Source of the DNA: Marinomonas atlantica
GTDB taxonomy: Bacteria > Pseudomonadota > Gammaproteobacteria > Pseudomonadales > Marinomonadaceae
DNA: 64,000 nucleotides
Direction: 5' to 3'
NCBI RefSeq assembly: GCF_001639725.1
Contig: NZ_LTAW01000005.1
Coordinates: forward strand, 1-64,000
Shown: positions 8,409-17,066 of the stretch, piece after piece
How the letters are laid out: each line of letters starts with the position of its first letter
Position numbering within the stretch: position 1 is the stretch's first letter
Notes under the pieces: generated by a model
Database searches by the model: none
What the model was told of the DNA's origin: nothing
Seen by the model: the letters and a program-made list of their open reading frames with translations, nothing else
Position numbers and translations under genes: made by a program

Positions 8409-9799
8409 TGAAACAAAAGATGCAGCGCCGCTCGACGGCGCTCTGTCAACGGTTGCGAAAAGCTCAAACGCATGTGGTTTTTATACAATCCATGTGCTGA
8501 AAACAACACACCAGGTGTGAGTACGATGCCTTTATCCAGTAACAGCTTATAGCTTTTTCGAGTATCAATCTGATTAGGGAACTCAACCCAGCAGCTGAGT
8601 CCACCATTAGGTTTACTAAACTTAATTTTCCCTCCCCAATAACGCTTTAGCTCGTTGAGCAATTGGTCTCTTTGCTCTTTTAATTGCTGGCGATATTGAT
8701 TGACGTAACGCTTGAAATGTCCCTGCTGAATAAACGCTGCTAACCCTTCTTGTACCGCTAGTGGACTAGCCAATTGCGTAATCAGTTTTAACTGGACTAT
8801 TTTTGCATGCAATGAACCACCGGCGACCCAGCCGATACGAAGTTCTCTTGATAAGCACTTTGAAAACGAGCTACACAAGATCACTCGACCTTCGCGGCAT
8901 TCACTTTTAATAGGTTGGCAAAGTTCACTGCGAAAACGTAGCTCACCGTAAATATCGTCTTCTATGATATAAAAATCATGTTGGTGGGCAAGTTGAAGAA
9001 GCGATCGAATATTTTCTATGGGCATTTTAGCCCCAGTTGGGGTGTTGAAATTTGGGGTGACAATGCAGGCTTTGATCGGCCAGTCTTGTATTTTTTGAGC
9101 CAACTCTTGTAAATCAACTCCTGTATTGGGGTCAGATGAAATTTCAATTACGTGCAGCCCAAGTTGCTCCAGTTGTTGTAATACACCGTAGAAGGCAGGC
9201 GATTCAATCGCGACAGTATCTCCTGGTTGGCAAGCAGCCATTAAAGCGAGAAACAAGGCATGCTGGCAGCCTGAGGTAATGCATAAGTCGTCTGGTGTTA
9301 AGTGCGTTTCACGCTGCCGATATAAGTCAGCAATAGCTTGACGCAATCCCACATGACCTTTGGGTTCATCGTAATAATGGGCTTTCTGTTCTGGATGCGT
9401 CCGAGAAGCTTTGCCTATCATGCGATTCAGAGTGACTAGATGTTGTGCCATGGGCACGGGGTCATCCGTCGGCAATATGTCGAACGCGGCACTTCGAGAC
9501 ATAATATCCCGAAAAATGTCAGGCACGTTTACTAATGCTGGGACCGAAGGAGTAGAGATTTTTTGCGGCGCATTGTAATCCGCGTTCGTCTCATTCACAA
9601 AGTATCCAGATTTAGGCACCGCATAGATCAGGTGATCGGCTTCTAATTTATGTAAAGCATGAACAACTGTTGCCTTAGACATCTCATGGAGTTTACAGAG
9701 TGTTCTGACAGAGGGGAGTTTTTCACCCACTTTAAAACGACCTGTTTGAATCTGTTGGCGAAGCAATACTTCAAGTGCTTGGTAACGAAATGCCCCCAT
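8387..9799 (-). CDS. MocR/PdxR-type regulator (GntR HTH plus aminotransferase domain)
   Basis: A 470-residue transcription regulator. Residues 1-70 are a GntR winged helix (FKVGEKLPSVRTLCKLHEMS, then SGYFVNE), and residues from about 110 are a fold-type I PLP aminotransferase domain with the Schiff-base lysine in SSFSK and a downstream LRIGWVAGG. MocR proteins use PLP or an aldimine as effector and often control pyridoxal or amino acid/amine genes; this one is closest to the YdcR branch. It is convergent with cioB and divergent from ccoG. Two direct repeats upstream look like its own operator. The target gene is not evident from the neighbours. Confidence 0.88.
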   Translation of the reverse strand: MGAFRYQALEVLLRQQIQTGRFKVGEKLPSVRTLCKLHEMSKATVVHALHKLEADHLIYAVPKSGYFVNETNADYNAPQKISTPSVPALVNVPDIFRDIMSRSAAFDILPTDDPVPMAQHLVTLNRMIGKASRTHPEQKAHYYDEPKGHVGLRQAIADLYRQRETHLTPDDLCITSGCQHALFLALMAACQPGDTVAIESPAFYGVLQQLEQLGLHVIEISSDPNTGVDLQELAQKIQDWPIKACIVTPNFNTPTGAKMPIENIRSLLQLAHQHDFYIIEDDIYGELRFRSELCQPIKSECREGRVILCSSFSKCLSRELRIGWVAGGSLHAKIVQLKLITQLASPLAVQEGLAAFIQQGHFKRYVNQYRQQLKEQRDQLLNELKRYWGGKIKFSKPNGGLSCWVEFPNQIDTRKSYKLLLDKGIVLTPGVLFSAHGLYKNHMRLSFSQPLTERRRAALHLLFQTLLEPQ

Positions 9800-9826
9800 A
9801 AGGTAGTGCTCCTAGTTTAATGGGTT

Positions 9827-9877
9827 TATCTGGGTATAGTTTATCGAATTTATTTAGAAATTTATCTATCTGGGTAT
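9827..9877. promoter_or_regulatory. Direct repeats TATCTGGGTAT, likely MocR operator
   Basis: TATCTGGGTAT occurs at 9827-9837 and again at 9867-9877, 40 bp apart start to start, just upstream of the MocR gene. Known MocR regulators such as GabR bind direct repeats with similar spacing (established), so self-regulation is a good inference. Confidence 0.6.
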
Positions 9878-9915
9878 GTTTTTAACGTATTAAATTTTTG
9901 GTTGGTGGCAAAAAT

Positions 9916-9929
9916 TTGAGTTAAATCAA
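9916..9929 (+). promoter_or_regulatory. FNR/ANR-type box upstream of ccoG
   Basis: TTGAG-TTAA-ATCAA matches the FNR consensus TTGAT-N4-ATCAA in nine of ten fixed positions. It lies about 110 bp upstream of the ccoG start, a typical distance for oxygen-responsive control of cytochrome oxidase assembly genes. Confidence 0.65.
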
Positions 9930-10036
9930 GGGACGGCTTTTAACCTTCTGTGCTCATGTATTTCGGGGTGATCTGTCTCTAATTCTAAAATTAAATATCA
10001 CTAAAGTAGCTTCGATGTTTCATTGAGGTACAACCC

Positions 10037-11386
10037 ATGCAAAAGATTCCCTTAAAAGACACCACTGTTTCGGATGGCAAGATTTACGTGCGCCTTATAA
10101 CGGGACGCTTTCAAACGTTACGACGCTTGATTAGTTGGCCGATGTTGACTGCGTTTTTTCTGTTATGTTGGCTACGTATTGATGACGTTCCAGTGTTGAT
10201 GTTCTCTTTTTCTACGCATCGTATTCTACTGTTTGGTTTGGAGTTGTCTTGGTACGATCTTCAGCTGCTTGGAGGGCTGCTTATTGCGGGGGCAACACTG
10301 ATGTTTTTTTTGTCCATGTTGGCAGGACGAGTCTGGTGTGGTTTTGCATGTCCACAAAGTGTGTGGACTTGGATCTTTATTCGTATTGAAGATGTGGTCG
10401 AGGGCAAAGCCAATCGACGAGCCAAACAAGATAAGCAGCCGATTAAACAAGCGCACGTATACAGAAGGCTCTTAAAGCACGCATTATGGTTGGTCGTGTC
10501 TGTCTGGACCGCTTTAACATTCACCGGTTACTTTGTCGATTTATACAGTTTATTGTCGCAGATTATTCATTTTGAACTGCCCATTTACCTAGTGGGCTGG
10601 CTTATTACTGTTAGCGCATTCACTTACTTTAATGCTGGCATTGTTCGCGAGAAAATTTGTCTACATGCTTGCCCGTACTCACGTTTCCAATCAGTGATGT
10701 TGGATCAGCACAGTAAAGTTGTATCGTATGATGTTGTTCGCGGCGAGCCAAGGGTATCTAAGCGCCAGCTACCACAGGCATCGCGTCAAGGGGATTGTGT
10801 TGACTGTAAAATGTGTGTGCAAGTATGTCCTGTTGGGATCGACATTCGACAGGGCTTGCAGGCACCTTGTATTAATTGTGGTGCGTGTATTGACGCGTGC
10901 GACAGTGTCATGAAAAAGCTTTCCAAGCCGCTAGGATTGGTTCGTTTTGCCAGTGAATCGGAACTGGAAGGCCAACGCTATCAGCTGTTGCGTCCACGAC
11001 TTATCGGGTATTTTTCAGTCATGTCTATCGCGTTTGCAACGGTCGCGTATGGCTTCACTCAGACAACGGATTTATTAGTGGAATTCAACCGCGAGCGAGG
11101 TGCAATGTACAGCATCATGGGGAATGGAGACGTGTGTAACTTTTATAAAGTCAAAGCGGAAGCGTTTAATATCGAGGCTAAAATGATGCAAATGCGGGTC
11201 GGTACTTCAGCCTACCGAATCTACGGTGATTCTGATATCGCGCTTAAGCCTGGTGATGCTTACTGGCGTTCTGTTCGGCTGTGTACAAATGCCCCGGCTG
11301 CCGGAAAAACAGCGGTTGAAATGGTGTTTACGGCAGGAGACGCTACGCTGAAAAAAACAACGACGTTTTTCGCACCGCGAGATTGA
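10037..11386 (+). CDS. ccoG: Cytochrome oxidase accessory protein CcoG (RdxA/FixG)
   Basis: A 449-residue membrane ferredoxin. Several transmembrane helices surround WCGFACPQSVWTW near residue 100; then come two 4Fe-4S clusters (CVDCKMCVQVCP and CINCGACIDACD, residues about 255-300), a last helix, and a C-terminal periplasmic Ig-like FixG domain. CcoG is a copper-related assembly factor for cbb3 oxidase (established for the family). The ccoNOP genes are not in the window. The nearest respiratory neighbour is cioB, two genes to the left. It is preceded by an FNR-type box and followed by a stem-loop at 11444-11469. Confidence 0.92.
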   Translation: MQKIPLKDTTVSDGKIYVRLITGRFQTLRRLISWPMLTAFFLLCWLRIDDVPVLMFSFSTHRILLFGLELSWYDLQLLGGLLIAGATLMFFLSMLAGRVWCGFACPQSVWTWIFIRIEDVVEGKANRRAKQDKQPIKQAHVYRRLLKHALWLVVSVWTALTFTGYFVDLYSLLSQIIHFELPIYLVGWLITVSAFTYFNAGIVREKICLHACPYSRFQSVMLDQHSKVVSYDVVRGEPRVSKRQLPQASRQGDCVDCKMCVQVCPVGIDIRQGLQAPCINCGACIDACDSVMKKLSKPLGLVRFASESELEGQRYQLLRPRLIGYFSVMSIAFATVAYGFTQTTDLLVEFNRERGAMYSIMGNGDVCNFYKVKAEAFNIEAKMMQMRVGTSAYRIYGDSDIALKPGDAYWRSVRLCTNAPAAGKTAVEMVFTAGDATLKKTTTFFAPRD

Positions 11387-11443
11387 ACTGCTTGAGTGTA
11401 GGCTTGTATCGTCTAGGAGAGATGCATTGGCGATTCTCCACCT

Positions 11444-11469
11444 CTCTGATCATCACGGCATGATCAGAG
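11444..11469 (+). terminator. Stem-loop after ccoG
   Basis: CTCTGATCAT and ATGATCAGAG form a perfect 10-bp stem around CACGGC, 57 bp after the ccoG stop. The U-tract is weak. It may serve both ccoG and the convergent binding-protein gene. Confidence 0.6.
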
Positions 11470-11540
11470 GGTTCGTTTCTAATATGGTGTGATGGGTTAA
11501 TCGTTTTAAATGCCTTTCTTGTTAACGTTACGCTTCGTAG

Positions 11541-12560
11541 TTAAGGGTCCAATGCTAACGACCAGTTGTTTAAAAACTGCATTTTTTTATGTTGGTCCAA
11601 GTAGAGTAATAATTCAGGTCCCAGACGAATAGGGTGAAAGTTAGTAGACTTTTGCAGCTGATTATTGGTGTCATTATGGGAGCCAAGACGCCGGTCAAGT
11701 GGCATTAATGCTGTTTTTTTTGCAATGGTTTTTTGTCCGGCTGGAGATCGTAGGGATTTGATAAAAGTAGCTGCCAGTGCTGGAACGTTAGCGTTTCGGT
11801 GGACAAAAGCGGAGCGAATAATAGCCAACGTATAGTCTTCAGGAACAATTACGCCAATGTGCTCATTATGAGCCGCTTTTGCCATGGCGTAAGAACCTAA
11901 AAGGTTATAGCCGAAAACCAAATCTCCTGTTGTGAGTCGTGTCAGAAGTAATGATGTACAGCAATGAATATCGGCTCTTGCCCGACCTAAACTCTCCTGT
12001 AATCGACCTGTAAGGCCGAAAGCAACCTCGTCTTGAGAGGCCACCAAATAACCCAGACCTGAGCTGGCAGCATCATAAGTGCCAATTCTATTGTGATAAA
12101 AATTCGCTTGCTCCCTCAGCTGTTCAGCAAGTGCTTCGTGGGTGTGGGGAATGGGTTTATTGATAAACGCCTCTTTGTTGTAAACAAACACAACCGGTTC
12201 ATAGGTGAATCCAAAAAGCTCGTTTGTCCATTGTGCCCAAGATTGATTGGCGGATACGTCAGGTACATCGTAAACAGGTTGGGCAAAACCATCATTAACC
12301 AGTTTTACCTTTAAATCTGAGGCAGAGCTGATCACCACATCAGGTGCGGGTAACGTTGGCGTGAGTAGCTCTTGAAAAAGTTCAATGGTATTGAACTCTC
12401 TATAGACGATCGTCGTGTTCGGATAAAACGTCTCAAATTCGTGCAGCATGGGGCGTATCGCACTAATGTCTGTAGCACTGTATATACGAAGCACGGTATC
12501 GTTCGCGAAAAGGTGGGTGGTTAAGCAAAAACTCAAGAGGCTAATAATTAAATGGCGCAT
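11541..12560 (-). CDS. Periplasmic iron/solute-binding-like protein linked to the TctDE system
   Basis: A 339-residue exported protein with an N-terminal signal (MRHLIISLLSFCLTTHLFA). It has a type II binding-protein fold like Fe(III)/2-aminoethylphosphonate ABC receptors: LRIYSATDISAIRPMLHEFE, PDVVISSASDLKVKLVNDG, and a C-terminal segment about residues removed or retained. Its start overlaps the end of the tctE reading frame by 20 bp. Such proteins are often the third gene after TctD/TctE-type regulators and may act as the periplasmic sensor input. No ABC permease or ATPase is nearby, which supports a sensory role over transport. That role is inferred. Confidence 0.72.
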   Translation of the reverse strand: MRHLIISLLSFCLTTHLFANDTVLRIYSATDISAIRPMLHEFETFYPNTTIVYREFNTIELFQELLTPTLPAPDVVISSASDLKVKLVNDGFAQPVYDVPDVSANQSWAQWTNELFGFTYEPVVFVYNKEAFINKPIPHTHEALAEQLREQANFYHNRIGTYDAASSGLGYLVASQDEVAFGLTGRLQESLGRARADIHCCTSLLLTRLTTGDLVFGYNLLGSYAMAKAAHNEHIGVIVPEDYTLAIIRSAFVHRNANVPALAATFIKSLRSPAGQKTIAKKTALMPLDRRLGSHNDTNNQLQKSTNFHPIRLGPELLLYLDQHKKMQFLNNWSLALDP

Positions 12561-13997
12561 TGAGTGTCTCCGTTAATCGTGGTAATGAAAAGCTAACGGC
12601 AAGACCTCCCAGTTCACTTTCAGAAAGTATAAGGTCGCCATGATGGGATAGCGCAGCACTTTGCGCGATCGCAAGTCCTAAACCAGACCCCTGAGTGTTC
12701 GTTCCGACCTTCACAAAGCGCTCTAATGCCTGCGCTCTTTGATCTTCAGGGATGCCTTGACCGTTGTCCTCTACGTACATTCTACAATCCTGATTAGATG
12801 CTTCTAGGCGAATGCGAATGATCCCATGCGTTGCAGTGTTACCTGTCTTACCATGTGCAACGGCATTATCGATGACATTTCGTAAAGCTTCTTTAAGCAC
12901 TATTTCATCCCCAAGAATAATGATGTTCTCTGAGGCGGGGACATATTCAAACTCAATGTTTGTGTGCGCATAATCGCGTACTGCATACGTGATAACTTCC
13001 TGTAAAAAATCGTGCATATTGATAGGCGTAAATGTTTGATGATCACCTCTGTGAACGATAGTTGCGTGAACTAATAATTGATTAGTCAATCGTGTGAGCT
13101 TGGTGTGGTCTTGGTAGATTGCTTCAACAATGTCTCTGTCTACTAGCGCATTTTTAGATGATAAAGCGATTTCAAGCTGAGCTTTTGTTGTCGCTTGGGC
13201 TGTACGTATTTGGTGAGACGCGTCAGCAATAAAGTCGCGCATGGCTGCCAATGCGTCCAACCATTGTTGTCGATAGTTATTAATCGCATGCGTTAGTGGG
13301 GCAACCTCTAGAATTTGAGTTTCGGGCAATTGCCCATTATCCATAGGCGACTGAGGAATAAGCTGTGAAGAAAGCCAACTAAGCGGTGATAGGGCTCGAT
13401 TAATAGCAACCCACATAACCAAGAGAGCAATGGCCATGACGGTCATTAAGGCAGTAAGCGCGGCATACAGTGTGTCCCGCATTGTTCATCGCGGGCAATG
13501 GTTGTTTGCCCCAAAATGATAGAGACATTGCCAGCAACAGAACGCTCGCTTAAGCGCTTATGACGCACAATAAAGCGTACTTTTTGCTGTTTGTAAAAAT
13601 GCAATTCATAACGTGGCTGCGTGGACGCTTGCTCCGTTACCGATGGGGAAAGAGGTAAATCCGAATAACCACTTAAAAAATCACCATTTGGACCATAAAT
13701 GGCGTAATAAACTTTATCTTCAGGGGCGAGTTGTAAAATCTCAAAAGCGGAATAGGGCAGATCAATATGTACCTTGTTTTTAGCGACATTGATGCCATCC
13801 AACATGGTAACACTGGCACTTGAGAGCAGTCGATCATATGAATAATTGGCACTTGTATTAGCATAATGCCAAACGCCGACACTCAATATAGCCAACATGG
13901 TACACATCAATAACGCTGTTCGGGTCAGCATTTTCTTTCGAAGAGAATACATTTTCGACGAAGAAGACAGGTCTAGGCGTGCTTTAATCATGGACAT
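12541..13997 (-). pseudogene. tctE: TctE-type sensor histidine kinase, split by a frameshift
   Basis: The N-terminal piece (frame ending at 13446) has a transmembrane helix and a periplasmic sensor domain. The C-terminal piece (open in another frame from about 13482) has the second helix, HAMP-like linker, H-box (ADASHQIRT), N-box (IDNAVAHG), G1 (VEDNGQGIP) and G2 (GSGLGLAIA). The two meet at bases coding ARDEQ|MRDTLYAAL, where one missing base would restore a continuous protein of about 480 residues. It follows tctD with a 14-bp overlap. No slippery run is present, so programmed shifting is unlikely; mutation or a base-calling error remain. Confidence 0.85.
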
Positions 13998-14652
13998 GTG
14001 CTAAATAACCCATGCCACGAACGGTCTTGATGATCAAAGTCGACCCTTGAATTTGCTTTCTTAGCCTCGTAAGAATCTGCTCGACCGCATTAGGTGTATA
14101 GGCCTCACCAAAATTATAAAGACGATTAGCAATATCATCTTTTGTTAGCATTCTATCCAAATGCGTTAAAAACAATTCCAGCATTTGGACTTCGCGTGGA
14201 CGCAGTTCGATGATCTCATCGTCAATTTTTACGGTTTTAGTCGCGCTATTAAAGACTAAATTGCCACATTGAATTTCGTTGTCTGATTTTCCCCGTTCTC
14301 GTTTCGCCAGGGCTCGGCAACGTGCAGCCAGCTCTCTTAAATCGAACGGTTTTACCAAATAATCATCCGCCCCTAAGTCCAAGGCACTTACGCGACCATC
14401 GATGTCAGCGCGGGCTGTTAAAATTAATACAGGAAGCGGATTTTTTCGTAATCTTAAGGACGATAGCAACTCAAAGCCGCTTTTTCCTGGCAAGTTAACA
14501 TCAAGAATTAACATATCAAATTCGTCATGTGCGAGTATGGAGTCCGCTTTTTCCGCGCTACTAACCCAGTCAATTGCATGCCCGTTGTCAGTGAAATAAT
14601 GAACAATAGAGTTGGCTAATCCTTCATTGTCTTCGGTTAGTAAAACACGCAT
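13984..14652 (-). CDS. tctD: OmpR-family response regulator (TctD-type)
   Basis: A 222-residue regulator with a receiver domain (MRVLLTEDNEG, phospho-acceptor aspartate in LILDVNLPG, lysine in LVKPFD) and a C-terminal winged helix (ELRPREVQMLELFL, then VEQILTRLRKQIQ and TVRGMGYLA). TctD activates tripartite tricarboxylate transporter genes in the known systems. It is divergent from tctC across 109 bp, which must hold both promoters. I chose ATG 14652, because it begins the receiver domain and has AGAG upstream. Its partner kinase gene is frameshifted. Confidence 0.88.
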   Translation of the reverse strand: MRVLLTEDNEGLANSIVHYFTDNGHAIDWVSSAEKADSILAHDEFDMLILDVNLPGKSGFELLSSLRLRKNPLPVLILTARADIDGRVSALDLGADDYLVKPFDLRELAARCRALAKRERGKSDNEIQCGNLVFNSATKTVKIDDEIIELRPREVQMLELFLTHLDRMLTKDDIANRLYNFGEAYTPNAVEQILTRLRKQIQGSTLIIKTVRGMGYLAHVHD

Positions 14653-14761
14653 AGAGATACTCTTTTTTATACCTGTCAGGTTGATGTCAGTTTCGGTGCT
14701 TACTTTTACCTTACTGCGATCTTCGATGCAGAACAATAACAACAAAAGCGGAGCTTTAATA

Positions 14762-15736
14762 ATGAAGACTTTTAAGAAATCTCTCCTAGCCCTTTCTTTC
14801 ATTGGCATGACATCCATGGCTTCTGCCTATGAGCCATCTAAGCCTACCTGTGTTGCCCCAGCAAAACCTGGTGGCGGTTTTGACTTGACTTGTCGAGTTG
14901 TTACAACAGGTTTCGAACGTGCACAACTACTTGAAAAGCCAATGGCCATTAAGTTTATGCCTGGTGGTGTTGGCGCAGTTGCATACAACCATATCAACAA
15001 AGTTAATCCAGATGACGGTGATGCACTTGTGGCATTTAGCTCTGGTTCTTTGCTTAACCTAGCGCAAGGCAAATTTGGTAAAGGTTTAGACGAAAATGAT
15101 GCACGCTGGGTAGGCACTGCTGGTGTTGACTACGGTGCCATCATTGTTTCATCGGACGCACCATGGCAAACACTTGGCGATCTTGTTAAAGATATGCAAA
15201 AAGATCCTACCGCCTTTGTTTTAGGTGCTGGTGGTGTTGGTAGCCAAGATTGGATGAAAGCAGCAATCTTAATGAAAGCGTCTGGCATTGATCCTAAGAA
15301 AATGCGCTACGTTGCCTACGAAGGTGGTGGTGAAGCTGTTGCGGCCCTGATGGGTGGTCACATCAAAGTTTACCCTGGTGACATCGGTGAAATGAAAGGT
15401 CAACTTGACTCAGGTAAAATACGTGTTTTAGCGGTTATGTCTCCAGAGCGTTTGGAAGGTGAGTTTTCTTCTATCCCAACGGCGCATGAAGAAGGCTTTA
15501 ATGCGGAATGGACTATCATGCGTGGCTACTATCTAGGACCAAAAGTCTCTGACGACGCATACGAATACTGGTCAAACAAATTTGCCGAAGCCTACAAAAC
15601 AGATGGCTTTAAGCAAACAGTTGCAGAAAAAGGTTTGATGCCATTTTACATGCACGGCGAAGCATTGGATGAATATGTAAAAGTACGTGTTCAAGACATG
15701 CGTGAATTAGCGAAAGCAGCCGGCTTGATTAAATAA
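14762..15736 (+). CDS. tctC: TTT-family substrate-binding protein (TctC/Bug)
   Basis: A 324-residue periplasmic receptor of the tripartite tricarboxylate transporter family. A signal peptide ends at SMASA, followed by the family start CVAPAKPGGGFDLTCR, the carboxylate-binding PGGVGAVAYN loop, and AYEGGGEAVAALMGGHI. Start ATG 14762 has GGAG upstream; the frame runs further 5' into the tctD promoter without homology. It heads a tctCBA operon whose tctB is interrupted downstream. Known ligands of such receptors are citrate, tricarballylate and other carboxylates; the ligand here cannot be told. Confidence 0.9.
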   Translation: MKTFKKSLLALSFIGMTSMASAYEPSKPTCVAPAKPGGGFDLTCRVVTTGFERAQLLEKPMAIKFMPGGVGAVAYNHINKVNPDDGDALVAFSSGSLLNLAQGKFGKGLDENDARWVGTAGVDYGAIIVSSDAPWQTLGDLVKDMQKDPTAFVLGAGGVGSQDWMKAAILMKASGIDPKKMRYVAYEGGGEAVAALMGGHIKVYPGDIGEMKGQLDSGKIRVLAVMSPERLEGEFSSIPTAHEEGFNAEWTIMRGYYLGPKVSDDAYEYWSNKFAEAYKTDGFKQTVAEKGLMPFYMHGEALDEYVKVRVQDMRELAKAAGLIK

Positions 15737-15751
15737 TGGATGGGACTTTTT

Positions 15752-16243
15752 ATGTTTGACCGCCTATTTGCTGGCGCTCTGTTATGTCTGTCTGGGCTTA
15801 TTGCCTGGACAGCGTATCATTTCGATGTGCCTTTTCAGTATGAACCGCTTGGGCCTAAAGCCTTTCCTCTTATCTTATCAACAGTAATGGCTTTTTGTTC
15901 TGTTTGGTTATTCGTTAAACCCAGCCCAAATAAATGGGCACCAACGAGCGCGGTGCTGCTAAAACTTCTAAGCGGTGTTGCGTTAATGACAGGTTACGCT
16001 TTTCTATTTGAAAAAGCAGGATTTATAGTGTCGACGGCCATTGTTGGTTCGATATTTTCTATTCTGTTTGGTGAAAAACCAATCCGAGCAATTATTTACT
16101 CTGTCACCTTAAGTGTCATCAGTTACTTCTTGATGAAACATCTACTGCAACTAAACGAATTAAACAAAAAGGCCAGTCTAACTGGCCTTTTACCTAAGAT
16201 GTTGAGGTATGTCTGTGTTTATTTGACGATCCTATTGGTCTAA
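15752..16243 (+). pseudogene. tctB: tctB small membrane subunit, 3' end displaced by an insertion
   Basis: Residues 1-134 are a normal TctB subunit with about four transmembrane helices, ending in YFLMKHLLQLN. After about 16155 the frame runs into unrelated sequence for some 28 codons, including a strong terminator. The expected C-terminus (PTGMLFGG and stop) is found 4.6 kb downstream at 20739-20765, directly before tctA. So tctB has been split. The chimeric protein still has its helices, but the inserted terminator should cut tctA off from the tctC promoter. Start ATG 15752 has GGGA upstream; ATG 15740 is the alternative. Confidence 0.85.
16167..16191 (+). terminator. Rho-independent terminator at the left end of the insertion in tctB
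   Basis: AAAAGGCCAGT and ACTGGCCTTTT form a perfect 11-bp stem with a CTA loop and T-run. It lies inside the chimeric 3' end of tctB, within the inserted DNA. Confidence 0.8.
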
Positions 16244-16259
16244 TGCGTTTAAATGTTGA

Positions 16260-17041
16260 AATTTATATGAAAGCACGTATATGCCTGTTCAAGGTTCCTG
16301 CGAACTACATGTTTCAGGAGAAGGTGATTGGGTATTAGAACAAGGTGATGTCGTAATTTTTCGCAAGGAACTGGATCATTCGATGAATCCAGTTAAAGTC
16401 AGTAACGCATCAAGTCAAATACTCCCCATAGACCAAGCTCAGCACTTAGAGGGCACCAGTATGTTGTGCGGTTCTATTAACTTTAACCATTCAGGCTCGG
16501 GGCTATTATTTAATTTACTTCCCAAAGTTGTGGTGATTAGAAAAACCGACAATCAGTACTGGCTACCCCAATTGACTGATCTCATAATGCATGAAAATAT
16601 CACAAGCTCAAGTTTGGAAAATCCTGTATTAAACCGACTTTGTGAAGTTATGATTGCCTGTACACTTCGACAGTTTTGTCAGCAAAGCGACACACTAGCG
16701 GATTACTTGCAATTTACGCCCACCCGCAGCTGTATCAAACCGTAAAAGCAATTCATAGTCACCCTGAGAAACAATGGGATTTGTCGAGTTTAGCCAAGGA
16801 AGCATGGATGTCTCGCACGCGCTATTCCCAATTATTTACAAGTATTGCAGGTATCACTGCCACTCAATATCTTACGTGGTGGAGAATGCAAATAGCATAC
16901 GCTAAATTGAAACAAAGGCACTCGATTCAAGAAGTGGCTCAATTGGTGAGATATCAGTCGGATGCTGCGTTTTCTAGAGCGTTTAAAAAAGACTTTGACG
17001 AAACGGTTGGCGCGGTGAGACGAAAACAATCTTTGTACTAA
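16260..17041 (+). pseudogene. AraC-family regulator, 5'-truncated and frameshifted
   Basis: The first frame (16260-16745) encodes most of a cupin-type AraC sensor domain (PVQGSCELHV, VLEQGDVVIFRKELDHSM) but lacks the first 40 or so residues; a TGA sits directly upstream. The second frame (from about 16690 to 17041) carries the DNA-binding part, with two HTH motifs (WDLSSLAKEAWMSRTRYSQL and SIQEVAQLVRYQSDAAFSRA). The switch falls around 16690-16720, in the linker where family members read YLQ...ALADPR. Two lesions make it a pseudogene. It is the leftmost gene of the DNA inserted in tctB. Confidence 0.8.
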
Positions 17042-17066
17042 AAGCTATCCTTGTTATTACACTTGA

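Noticed and set aside
10226..10524. Minus-strand frames inside ccoG
   Set aside because: They mirror the ccoG coding strand and show no family features or ribosome sites.
11541..12560. Ferric iron ABC receptor (fbpA)
   Set aside because: The fold fits, but no permease or ATPase is near, and the gene is tied to the two-component genes, so a sensory role was preferred.
13446..13482. Programmed frameshift in tctE
   Set aside because: No slippery heptamer, stop-adjacent signal or downstream structure; other genes of the same locus are also broken.
16281..16745. Separate cupin-domain gene and separate AraC-type HTH gene
   Set aside because: The two frames join into one AraC-family protein; the N-terminal part starts inside the sensor domain. 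Treated as one broken gene.
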